Positions 13,701-24,452 of a stretch of DNA of 46,080 nt are shown one piece after another; position 1 is the first letter of the stretch, and every line of letters starts with the position of its first letter. The stretch is from Hydnum rufescens UP504 (Eukaryota > Basidiomycota > Agaricomycetes > Cantharellales > Hydnaceae): positions 19,719 to 65,798 of the forward strand of contig MU128988.1 of assembly GCA_014904985.1 (NCBI GenBank). Direction: 5' to 3'. The translations under genes and the position numbers were made by a program. The notes under the pieces are model-generated. The model searched no databases and was not told the origin of the DNA. It was given only the letters and a program-made list of their open reading frames with translations.

Positions 13701-16700
13701 CCAGTGTGAAGCGGCCTACTTGCGCACTCTCCGTTCCGTCCAGGCGTCCCTTTCTCCTTCCACCTCGGACAGAGACCAACGGGGTATGGTTTTATTCACC
13801 GCTGGCCTCTGGCCATCCCTCGCTATTAGGGCACTGTTACGTCAACTTTCATCGCACCCTTTGACTGACGAGTGGGAAGGGGTCCTTGTCTCCCTTGCAG
13901 CGGCATTGCTCCGATTCCAGCAAGCACAACGGCTTCTCTCGTATTGTGTCCTTGGGCGCAAGGACGAACTTATTAAAGAAGCAGTAAACTCTGTGCGTGA
14001 TTGGGACGCAACCCACTGCCTTGATTGGCTTCTCATCCAAGTGGGTTTGCATTGTTCTTTCCAGCCTCTTGATTCAGCCTCACTCGTTGATTTCAGATCG
14101 AGGGAAATTTTCTTGCCCGTACAGTCCAAATCGATGTCACAGAGAAGATGATGACACCTCTTTCAGCGCGGAATTCGATCCTTCAGCTCAATATGGGAGA
14201 GGGGAAGTCCTCGGTTATTGTCCCCATGGCTGCAGCATCCTTGGCCGACGGCCACAAGCTCGTGAGAGTTGTCGTTCTGAAGCCCCTGCTGAATCAGATG
14301 TTCCGCTTACTCGTCAATCGACTCGGTGGCCTCGCGAATCGCCCAATATTCTATGCACCCTTTTCACGCGCGGTCAAAATTGGGCCGAAAGAAGCACATG
14401 CCATTCAATCCATGTATGAGGAATGCATGCGTGTCCGTGGAGTTCTGGTCGTGCAGCCTGAGCATATACTGTCCTTCAAACTGATGGGCATAAACCGGCG
14501 GCTTTCCATGACTACAACGGATAGTGTTGGAGACGCACTGTTAAGGACCCAAAAATGGTTAGAGCGGAATTCGCGCGATATCCTTGACGAAAGCGATGAA
14601 ATCCTGCATGTCAAGTATCAGTTGGTGTACACACTGGGGCAATCACAACGTCTTGAACACCATCCACACCGATGGGCAATTGTTCAAGACGTATTCGCTT
14701 GTGTACAGGAACATGTGCAAGAAATAAAGGTGAACTTTCCGTCGGGAGTAGACATACAAGAGGAACGTGGTCCTGGCTGTGGAAGCTTCGCTCGCATTCG
14801 CATACTCCGGCTCGATCGCTGGGATGTCACTAGCAAAAATGGTTGCAGATGATGTGATGGACGGCAGACTTCCGTACTGTCCACAACTCAGGCTCTTTCA
14901 AGGGGATTTTCGTCGAGCTGCAATGGATTTCATCACGCAGTTGCATCCCTTACCCACGAGCGTGTCTCTTCTCCGGAAATCCTGTGACGAGACCCTGTGG
15001 AAAAGTGTATTGCTATTACGAGGTCTCCTGGCCCACGGGATCCTGAATTACGTTCTCCGTGAACGACGATGGCGCGTAGATTATGGCCTGGATCCGAGTC
15101 GCTCGCTCCTAGCCGTTCCCTATCGAGCTAAGGATGTCCCGGCTGTCAGGGCCGAATTCGGACATCCAGACGTGTGCATTGCCTTGACTGCCCTCAGTTA
15201 TTATTATGGGGGCTTATCTGAGTCGCAGCTGGATACCTGCTTTAATCTTCTCGCCGAGTTGGATAATCCGGACGAGGAATATGAGAAGTGGATCCGTAAC
15301 AATGATCGAGTGCCAGATTCCTTACGGGCTCGCACGGGAATCAACGTTCAAGACGCCTCGCAAAGACACGACTATCTCCAACCCGCATTTCTAACCAACC
15401 GCGCTGTCATCAACTTCTTTCTCTCGAGCGTGGTTTTCCCAAAAGAAGGTAAAGAATTCCAGCACAAGCTCGCTACATCTGGATGGGACATCGCGGAACG
15501 GAAGCATCATGTCACGACAGGATTCAGTGGCACCAATGACAACAGGTACCTCCTGCCAACCTCTATGAGTCAACTCGACGATCCCAAGCAGCAGAGCACA
15601 AATGCCAGAGTCCTAGCCTACGTGCTGCGGCCGGAGAATGATTTCTACCAGACATCGACATCTACGGAAGGGCTTTTGAAGCTTATCATGTCGGATCCGG
15701 ACATCCATGTCCTATTGGACGTTGGGGCACAGATGTTAGATGTTTCCAACTCTGCTCTGGCAGAACGTTGGTTATCATCTCGGCCGAGAAGCTTTGCAGC
15801 GATCTATTTTGGGGATGACGACAATCTGGTTGTCAGAACTCGAGATGGAAATATTGAACCATTCATCTCGTCCCCCTTTAGCAAGCGACTGCACGAGTCG
15901 GAGCCGGAATGCCTGGTGTATCTGGATGATGCCCACACGCGAGGAACGGATTTGAAGTTGCCTGAGACATACTGTGCTGCTGTGACTCTGGGTCCTAAAG
16001 TCACGAAGGATCGACTGGTGCAAGGTCAGCCTAAGTATCATTGCATTCCATGGACTGGATTAACTTGAATTCCAGGATGCATGCGGATGCGATTACTCGG
16101 CCATGGACAATCGGTAAAATTCTTTGCTCCACCCGAGGTTGATCAAGCTATACGACAGGCATTCGGTATGAGTGACTCTGACAGGATATCTGTTTCGGAC
16201 GTACTGCGGTGGGCCATGTTGGAATCATGTTCAGAAATCCAGCACTTCCTTCCTCATTGGCGGGAGCAAGGCATTCAGTATGCAAGCCGTCGCCAAGCGT
16301 GGCTCGCATTTTGTTCTTCGAATTATTCGTCTGTCGAAGAACTCGAGCCATATTGGCGCGAGCCCGAGGCACGACCCTTGGAGACAATGTATGGACCGCC
16401 ATTAGTTACCGATTCCCACGATTTTCAGCGATTACACCATCCGAGTGCCGATTTTTCGGAGATAGACAAGCGATATGACGAACTTGCTATTTCCGGAATG
16501 CGTTCGGAGGAGGTGCGAATGGAGGAGGAACAAGAACGAGAAGTCGACCACGAAGCGGAACGAGAGCGACAGGTTGAGAGACCGGTCAGAGCAGAACCCA
16601 TGCAACATCGCGTTGATGATGATGTTTGTTATTTTATCAAGACCAGCATCATTCGACCAAATTCGGCTTCTTTCATTCCTCTCTATTCTCCGCTCGCTCA

Positions 16701-17346
16701 CATCAACCGAGGAATTCAGCCCGTATGGTCGTCAAAATTGTTTTCTACAAGAGACTTCGCGGTCACGATCCGTGCCTCGAATGCACTCGAAAACCATGAT
16801 TTCTTACGTCCGGTCAATTGGATCGTCTCGAACTTACAACAGGATATCGTCATTCTCAGCCCATTCGAAGTGAATCACTTTCTCCCTGAAATTCGTCGAA
16901 GCAAGGTGACGCACCTTCACATGTACGCACCGAGAACGACCCAGAGCATGATCGCGTTCGATGATTTCAAATTCCACTGTATTCCCCCGTTGCCGCGACA
17001 GTGGATCACACCTCCGTCCCTTGTGATTTCCCAGCTCAATCTTTGGGCTGGTCAATTATATCTGCGGGATCACAGGACGTATTTGGAGCTCTGTCGGTTC
17101 TTGGGAATCGATACGCCAGAGGATGGATGCGCCCATCGTGCGGTGCAAACAGATGGGTTTGTATTACCTGAACATCGTAGGGCCGGAACAGCAATGAAAA
17201 GCTCGTGCAGTTTCACGGAGAGCCCGATTCCTTTTATTGCGAAGGTGGTTGGACTGAGACGAAAGGGGATGTCCTATCTATCGAGTCATATCGGGAAGCT
17301 CGTTAATGCAGCGCTAGTGAAAGAAGAGGATTTTGCGGAGGTGTGA
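7785..17346 (+). CDS. DUF6606/DUF3638/DUF3645 giant protein, copy 2 (five frame breaks)
   Basis: This encodes a protein of about 3,080 residues, the usual size of this fungal family, whose function is unknown to me. The start is ATG 7785, giving MEFESFFSVVNHIFLPPQLP, the typical N-terminus (DUF6606). An earlier GTG adds only nine codons. Introns fixed by frame are 8053-8116, 9624-9676, 11242-11293, 11369-11422, 14041-14096 and 16025-16075. The DUF3638 core has GEGKSS at 14196-14213, then DESDEIL, RERRWRVDYGLD, an FGHPD segment and TGFSGTNDNRYLLPTS. DDAHTRGTDLKLP and QGCMRMRLLGHGQSV follow. The stop is 17344-17346. The frame breaks near 8800, 12727, 13135, 13500 and 14818. Copy 1 lacks an extra C seen near 12727 and an extra base near 14818, and has an additional base near 13135, so these look like 1-nt indels. 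The break near 13500 is shared by both copies. It is either a recent pseudogene or a real gene with assembly indels. The PKA gene follows on the same strand. Confidence 0.8.
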
Positions 17347-17993
17347 GACTGTGGTCTGTATTTCGTTCCGAATGCATTTTTGTATGAATATAAATACTGT
17401 ATTTGTGGTACTGTAGTCCGCAAAGAATCAATGAATTTCTCAAACTCTTCCACCATCCTGCCCAGTTGGCACGCCGATTTGGGCCGAGCACCCGCTTGGA
17501 AGTTCTTATACTCCAACGAGGCCAACTTGATGATAACTACAGCTCCTTTACTAATTTATGCGGCGGAAGGTCGGTGGTGACCGCGGCGATGTATAAGTTT
17601 AAGATCGTTGGACCCCATGTCTATTTGACTGCATTCAAAGCCTAGAGAATAGCGATATAGGGTGCACTCTCTACTAGAGCAGAGCAGCTGATCATTGGAA
17701 ATAGGAGGATATGTCCTACAGGAACGTCGCAAGGACGCGGTACTTGATCGTCGCGATCGGAACAATTTCCCTGGAGTATGTGGATGAAGTGCGATAAAAA
17801 TGAAACCAGATAGCAGATAGAGTATCATCCAGTTTGATCTCCCGACAATGGCACCAGTTATTCTTGATGTGCGCCCCGAACCATTGGGATTCGCGTCACA
17901 GACTCACAGAATGTGACACCGGCACGATCCGAGGACAATAGATAGGACAAAGGCCCACAAAGGCCTCTCTTCACAGCATTCTTCCCCAGTCTG
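17347..17993 (+). promoter_or_regulatory. Giant-gene 3' flank and kinase upstream region
   Basis: 647 bp of noncoding DNA. The first about 450 bp aligns with the flank after copy 1 (5198-5720), so it belongs to the duplicated unit. The remainder should contain the kinase promoter. I see no clear TATA box. Nothing else is recognisable. Confidence 0.5.
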
Positions 17994-19734
17994 ATGCGCC
18001 CCTACCAGGAGAGCATACACCAGATCCTAGAGGGCATTCCTTCGATGTCGTCCGGTTACTCAGACATGTTTTCGGCGGCAACTTCCACCACCGCCCGATC
18101 CTCAGAGTCTTTGCCTGTCCCCCAGAGTCCTTGGGACAACGATATGCTGGCATCCGATCCAAAGTTGACTGCTTTATACGAAAATCCTTACGATTACCTG
18201 CACAGCAGTCGTCTTTCTGCACAGTTTGGCGCCGGATTAAGTGCGGATGACCTCGACGCCATCATGTCCACTGGCATACTAGACAATAATGTCCCTGTCT
18301 CCGACGCGTTTTTACCGCCACAACCCGTCGTCCAGTCCCCAGCTCAATATCCGTATTTATATCCAGAACTGCAGCCCCCGGTCTATCAGGAAGCATTACC
18401 TGCCAAAATTGTGCTTCCAACACTGCCTCAAATCATGCTCTCTTCTTCTGAGACGCAGACGGACAGTGTGGTGGCCCCAGCATCGTCTCTGTCAGACCGG
18501 CGGGTTGCGAATCGGTATTCCCTCAACGACTTTGTCTTTCAGCACACGCTTGGGACAGGGAGCTTTGGCCGTGTCCACCTCGGTCCGTATTCCCGCTCTA
18601 ACTCCAGAATTACGGCTTCCCTGACAGCCATTCCCAGTCCAAAGCAAACACAATCTACGCTTCTACGCCGTCAAAGTCTTAGCGAAGGAGAAGGTTGTCA
18701 GATTAAAGCAAGTCGAACACACGAATAGCGAACGCGGTCTTCTTGGCTCTTGCAAACATCCTTTTCTCGTCAACTTATGGGGAACGTTTCAAGACGCGAA
18801 CAACCTCTTCATGGTCATGGATTTTGTCGCTGGCGGAGAATTATTCACTCTCATTCGCAAGTCTGTCGTGAGTGGTTTGGCGATTCGATTGCCCCCAACT
18901 GGCGTAGGCTGACCACGAATCTCCCACCCTTCCTGGTAGCGCTTCCCGCCTGCCGTAGCCAAATTCTACGCCGCAGAGGTGGCAGTAGCGCTCGAATACC
19001 TCCATGGCCTCGACATTATCTACCGTGACCTCAAACCCGAAAACATCCTTATAGGCCAAGACGGTCACATCAAGCTCACTGATTTCGGGTTCGCAAAACG
19101 CGTAAAGGATCAAACGTATACACTGTGTGGAACTCCAGATTATCTTGCGCCTGAAGTTCATTCTCTCCCATGGGTACAATAAGAGTGTCGATTGGTATGC
19201 ATGGGGTGTACTCATCTACGAGATGCTGGCCGGGTATGCGTCCCCATTTATCCCCTCCTTTGATATCATCGTCGTGGGGTTTGTTACTCATGTACCCAGT
19301 CAGATACCCACCATTTTACACGAAAGGCGCAGATCCTGCATCACTTTATAAAAAAATTATAGAGGGTCGCGTGAGGTATCCGCAAGGGTTCGACGCAGGC
19401 GCGTATGACCTTGTTCAGAATTGCCTCACGGCCGATCTATCCAAACGCTATGGAAATCTGCATCGCGGCTCTGTGGAGATCTTTAGACATCCATGGTTTA
19501 GCGAAGTCGAATGGGATTTGTTGTTGAGTAAGGAAATTCCTGCGCCTTATATACCCGACCTCAAAGGGGAGGGTGATTCGAGCCAGTGAGTCTGTTCTGC
19601 AACTTGTGTGGGGATGGGTAACACCAATGTGGATTCGTTTGTTTAGATTCGAGACGTACGCCGAGAACGATACATCTGAATATGGCGCAAAGGGCCGCGA
19701 CGAGTATGCAGACCTATTCCGAGACTTTGATTGA
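17994..19734 (+). CDS. AGC protein kinase, PKA catalytic subunit-like (one frame break)
   Basis: Ser/Thr kinase of the cAMP-dependent (PKA) class. Five exons: 17994-18582, 18638-18867, 18940-19233, 19304-19585 and 19647-19734, with GT-AG introns of 55, 72, 70 and 61 nt, giving about 493 aa. The first about 180 residues are Ser/Pro-rich and probably disordered. The Gly loop [11 protein letters not shown] is at about 186-196 and the Lys motif FYAVKVL starts exon 2. The HRD-equivalent is YRDLKPEN, the DFG motif is in LTDFGFAK, the T-loop is [13 protein letters not shown], and [18 protein letters not shown] follows. The last residues FRDFD resemble the C-terminal FxxF that AGC kinases dock on their own N-lobe. 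One extra base near 19159, just after APEV, breaks the frame. If real, it removes the C-lobe and kills the kinase. If it is a sequencing indel, the gene is complete. Confidence 0.85.
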
Positions 19735-20604
19735 CAACCCATCCGCACTCAAAAAATTGGTCCCCGTGGCCATCCTTCATCCGCCTCACGCTATGGTCCG
19801 TATTTATATGGCCTCACGCCTCACATGGTCTGCCACGTCATGACGCACACTACGTTCTATATGCCTATCATGCCTACGCCGAGCCTCGGACTCTGTTTCA
19901 CAATATACACCTATACATTAAGCATCAATACCCACATTCTCCAAGATCGGTCTTCCCTTGCACCCCACATCATTACATATCCGTCTGTTTCACGCATCGC
20001 AGTTCCCATACTTCCCATTCTCACTGTAAAAAACGGTTGCCGTTGATCTCAATGGCCTGACGTTCATTTTTTCTATATTTAATTTTTTTCCCTCCTTTTA
20101 ATTATTTTTTGGGTATAATACGATAATGGCCTGGGGTCAACAACTGGTGACAACGTTCATGTGTTAGCCGCGCTTTTCTCTCCAGATCGGTGTACGCCTC
20201 GTACTTGTCTTCATTTGTTCGACTATGTACATAGAGAAGTTCCCACCTTGACTGTAATATTACATCTGTTATGCTACCAGTTGAGCCAGCCTGGCCCTCT
20301 ACAGAGCTTTGCTTTGACCGTTCCCTAACTCGCCATCTTGAATGAAATTTAGCAAAATTTTGCCCACCAGTGGGGCCATCTTAGCGCAGACTTTGAAAAG
20401 TCAATCTGACCAGATAGCTTTTCTTGATACCACACTATATACAGAGAGTGGTCTACATGGTCTGCATGGAACAGGTTGGTCTTGAGAGCAATGCTGGTGC
20501 TCAGGACCTCAGGACTGTCTGGGGGATTTTTATAATTTTCCTGATGAGAGGTGCATGTCCATTTGAACGGTACGGCTCGACCCGGCGTTCGACCAGTTTC
20601 CAAG
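19735..20604. other. Intergenic, low complexity
   Basis: No gene supported. It contains the kinase 3' UTR region, a T-rich and A/T-rich low-complexity patch at about 20068-20110, and short overlapping ORFs on both strands without recognisable motifs. Confidence 0.5.
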
Positions 20605-21580
20605 ATGTCATCCTCGCATCGCATCGCCAGGGAAAGAGTAGTCAGACCCAGATAGGGACGCACCGCCGTCTCGTAGAGAAGGTGATTTCTTATACATAGT
20701 ATCTTCGAAACTTGACTTTGGGCTCATGTTCTTGCTTTTTCTCCCGGCCATCCAAAATGATGGCATGGACGAACTCCACTGTCTAACCCAACATCTAAAT
20801 ATGCCTACTTTCCCCATCATGCCAATCCCAACTTAGATGTCCGGCATCGGCCCTCGACCGCGAGGGATTACCGCTCGCCGGAGAGGGAAAGGATATCTGG
20901 AAGACACGAACGGCGTGGTCATCGCGACAGATCCCGCTCGCGTTCGCCTGGTTCCGCGAGTCGGAGACGACGCGGCGACCCCGGCTACGACACACGACCC
21001 AGAGAAAGTCGAGCCGAGTCGCCGAGTCGCGGCCGGCATGGGAGGCGCGATAGTGTTCGTTGTATTTCTGCGTTCGCCGTCCCAGCGTGATGTTAACGCC
21101 GTATTGTTAATTCTTTGTTAGTCGCAAGACCGCCGTGCGGCCCATGGTCGACGTCATCGGTCTTACACTCGCTCACGATCCCACAGCCCATCGACGACTT
21201 CTGATACGGACTCGGACGACAGTAATGCACATCACGACGGATCCTCGTCTCAAAAACGATCGTCACACCATAGGTCTTATCACGGTGGGGACAAAGGACG
21301 AGAACGAGAACGGACCGGGACCGACGACATCGACATTCTCACTCCTCTAAGAGCAAAAGTAGAGGCAAGGACCACAGGCTAGAGGGTAGAGATAAAGGTA
21401 GCAAGTCAAGTGTTGAGCGCCGGAGCGTTCTTACAGGAAAGAAGGTATGGATGAGTATCTCCATCACGACAACGCTCATGCTGATCCCCATCATAGATCA
21501 AGCTCAAGGCTCCCAAGGATGATATGGCAGACGCGAGGGCCAACCTGTTGCAATTTTTGAACTCTGCTGCAGATTATTAG
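20605..21580 (+). CDS. Arg/Ser-rich (RS) protein, start uncertain
   Basis: Likely nuclear RNA-processing-type protein. Exons read by frame are 20837-21054, 21122-21444 and 21497-21580, with GT-AG introns 21055-21121 and 21445-21496. The conceptual protein is dominated by Arg, Ser, His and Asp (for example RDRSRSRSPGSASRRRRG), with SHSSKSKSRGK in the second of these exons. It ends in a less charged tail, KKIKLKAPKDD then NLLQFLNS, and stops at TAG 21578-21580. A conserved-looking tail after a low-complexity RS body suggests a real gene. The first exon is not resolved. ATG 20605 (MSSSHR...) followed by an intron ending at 20836 is possible, but a TAG interrupts it. A frame break lies between about 21285 and 21330. 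I cannot name the family. Confidence 0.5.
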
Positions 21581-21968
21581 TACGATGGATTTGTTCATAT
21601 CTTTTGCCTCATCTATGAACCCACCTCTATGAAATGCAGTCCATGTGCAGGATTTATATAGCCTGTTGGGTGTGCCCGAAGTCGTATGGTATCTGGTCGA
21701 GGGGTCAAGCAGGCCTGATTGCCCAGACTCCCTCCCCATTCGTTGATTGAGGCAACCCCCAATATCTGAGAAACAGCCAATTGCGACGAGGGAAGTGAAT
21801 AAGATTAATTAAATCGACGACTGTCAACTTTGTATTGTTGGTTGTTTTTTGAAGCTTGCGTAAAGATCCGGTGTCAGCCACATGTGAACCCCGTTCGTCA
21901 GCTAGGGTAGTATAAAGCTGGCATCCCACTTGGCCGCTTTCAACGGTCGTCCCCTCTTTTCTTTTACA
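21581..21968 (+). promoter_or_regulatory. GH5 gene upstream region with TATA box
   Basis: 388 bp without a gene. 'TATAAAG' at 21911-21917 lies 52 nt before the GH5 ATG (21969), a good core-promoter position. No other site is clear. Confidence 0.55.
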
Positions 21969-24109
21969 ATGCTATTCTTAGCGTTCTTCCTCACATTCTT
22001 TTTCGCTGCCGTTTGCGCAGACAACTTTGCCGCTGGAAGCAGTCGCTTCTTGGGCACCACTCGCAAACCAGAGACTATATTTAGCATCAAAAAGTTCGAG
22101 TCCACCGTCGGCGCGATCATAGACACCATTGGCCTCGGGAATAATCGTTCCTATGATCACTCCGTTCCCGTCCCAAAAATATACGGTGTGAACGTGAGCC
22201 TTTGTTTTTTAACGCGTTCTGGAACGGCTATTCCTTCCTCCGCTTCCGTCTTCTGTCCCCGCTGTTCCCCCGCTGCTGATGTCGTCGTGGGCTATATAAT
22301 CATTTTAATGCACTACAGATTGGCGGTTGGCTCCTCTCCGAAGCATGGATGTTTCCTTCCAAGTGGTTGGCTATGGGGGGTCAATTTTGTTCGTCGTGCG
22401 ACCTCTGTCGTCAATCCGAATGGTCTCTCGCCGAATATCTTGGCCGCGAACAGACGAACGCGGTGTTTAAAGAGCACTGGGAGACCTGGTTTACTCAAGA
22501 AGACGTAGATGGTATCGTTGCTGCAGGTCTCAACATGGTTTGTATCGAATCTTGACGGTGCATGCTTGAATCTGACGTTCCCTGTCCTCCAGGTCAGAAT
22601 TCCAATGGGTTTCTGGATCATCGAAGACATTGTCGACACCGCCACTGAGCCATATGCGCAAGGTGCATTAGATCAGCTGGTACCTGTCTTCAATAGTGAT
22701 TTTGGAGGGAGTGCCAACTCAGTTATGATGAATCTAGATTCGTGGCCTCACCATGCTAAGGGACGCTGGGATTTATGTTGTCCTCGATCAGCATGCAATG
22801 CCCGGGGTCAGCTCAAGTAAGTTTTTCACGCACTCACGCATGACCTTCGCGCCCGGGCCTGACGGGCCTATTTCGACGCCAGTAAACCAGATGTTCGCTG
22901 GAAATTGTACACCCACAATACAGTTCTACGAATCCCCCAACGATTATAATTACAAGCGCGCTGTGACATGGTCAATCGTCATGACGTACCTCTCGCATAT
23001 GCATCCTGCATTCAAGACCGTGTTCAGTCTTGAGGCTATCAATGAGCCGGAGATGAACTATGCAATTACCCCAGGTTTGGATAGATGTACGTGTTCTACT
23101 CATGCACCCATAATTTGCTCTTTCACTTCTATCGGATGCTCATGCAATCTTCTAGATGAGAAGTCGTTCGTTCTCGGCGTGCGCGTCATTGAATTCGCGC
23201 TTGGTATTATTTGCGATGACAGCTTGGCGTTCGAGGCATTCTTCGATCCAATCACAGCACCCGCTCTCTTCGCTGCTATACCGATCATTCGCAGGCTCAA
23301 TTCCAAATACAATATCGGCGGGGATGGCATCGAAACAGTTTTAAGTTTTCTCCTCCAACTCTGCAGTGGTAAAGGAGTGGCCGAAGTCCAGCTCGGGCTA
23401 AACATTGACCTGTGCTCGTCAAGATGCTTGTCCACCCAGTGAGTGGCTTGTTTCTTTTTTTGTGTTGGTTTTCCTATGAGCGAATCCACTCGTTGCATCT
23501 TTCTGCATATACTATTCTCTGACACTTGGGTACCTTAGGTTCATGAACCGCGATTGGCAACACCTTGCTAATGGCACTGTACCGAACCCCGCAGACGCCG
23601 CCCGAGGCCCTCAAATTTATGATAACCATCTGTACTTCAATTTTGGCGGTGTTGCGGCACAGAACCCCACTGCATACATGCAGGTCATCTGTAATCTAAC
23701 CCGAGTGGCAGATGCAGCTGCAATTTCGAATGCCCCTCTGTACTTTGGTACGTTTGTTTATGGGGAAGAACTGGCGCTGAAGAGCACCCTTCGCTTATCA
23801 TTGTGTATGTAGGCGAATGGGCGATTTCCACTGCGTTTGCTACCAACGACACATTCCTTAAGATGTGGGGCGATGCACAGAAGCAGGCTTATAGTCAAGG
23901 TGCGGGTTGGTCGTTCTGGGCGTGGAAAGTGGATCCAGATGCAACTGTGTTGGACCAGCGCATGTGGTATGCTATTTCTCGTGTCGCGGGGGCTGTTGTT
24001 CCACTGATTCTGGAATCATAGGTCGTACAGGGATGCGATTGCGGGTGGGGTGATGACCAAGAAACCAGACGAGTACTTCACCCCCGACGTCTGTGCCCCA
24101 TTCAGATAG
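21969..24109 (+). CDS. Secreted GH5 family glucan 1,3-beta-glucosidase-like enzyme
   Basis: Predicted to cleave beta-1,3-glucan, so it should act in the cell wall or outside the cell. Nine exons join without any frame error to 515 aa: 21969-22193, 22319-22537, 22593-22679, 22738-22816, 22883-23086, 23156-23438, 23539-23747, 23813-23966 and 24022-24109. Introns are 55-125 nt. A signal peptide of about 17 residues (MLFLAFFLTFFFAAVCA) is followed by the GH5 landmarks IGGWLLSEAW (about 76), VRIPMGFW (149), VVLDQHAMPG, and INEP with the acid/base Glu at about 258. The nucleophile Glu is in YFGEW at about 437. Also seen are NHLYF and GAGWSFWAWKV. A Cys-rich CSSCDLC segment follows the first motif. 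This is the one cellular gene here with an undamaged frame. The start ATG is preceded by a TATA box 52 nt upstream. Exact substrate is inferred. Confidence 0.88.
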
Positions 24110-24452
24110 ACAGCCAAATATGGACAACGTATATTGACAGTTTCAGAGATCATCACAATTCATTCACACTTTCTTTTCAAACAAAAGCTGGATATGATAT
24201 TCACTAATATCTCCGCAAGGTTTTAGCGCCCGCAAAACTCCCAGGTATCAGTTTGAGCGCCACCCTGATTTGATTTTTACGTCAAAGCCGCGATTTCCGA
24301 AGACGAGCAGTTCTCATCTTGCACTATGACTAAATGAAGAAATAACCTTCGATATGCGACTTTTGATGCCGCTATTTAAACCCTCGCCTTGCTACGTGTG
24401 TTCGCTTCGTACTCTTTCTCTCTCACACCCCAGTACTCTCGACCTTTGAAGA
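24110..24452 (+). promoter_or_regulatory. CCCH gene upstream region, TATA-like box
   Basis: 343 bp between the glucanase stop and the next ATG. 'TATTTAAA' at 24373-24380 sits 73 nt before the start, followed by a pyrimidine-rich stretch (24410-24430) typical of fungal transcription starts. Confidence 0.45.

Noticed and set aside
20265..20330. tRNA-like D-arm motif on the minus strand (GGCTCAACTGGTAGCAT)
   Set aside because: No acceptor or anticodon stem pairs around it and no GTTCGAATC-type T-loop. A cloverleaf cannot be drawn.
20837..21121. 94-codon ORF starting MSGIGPRPRG
   Set aside because: It is a shadow frame of the RS-rich exon. The RS frame continues across two introns and this one does not.
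23358..23430. Extra intron inside GH5 exon 6 (GTAAAG...CAAG)
   Set aside because: The splice phases do not match, and the unspliced frame is open and joins the next exon correctly.
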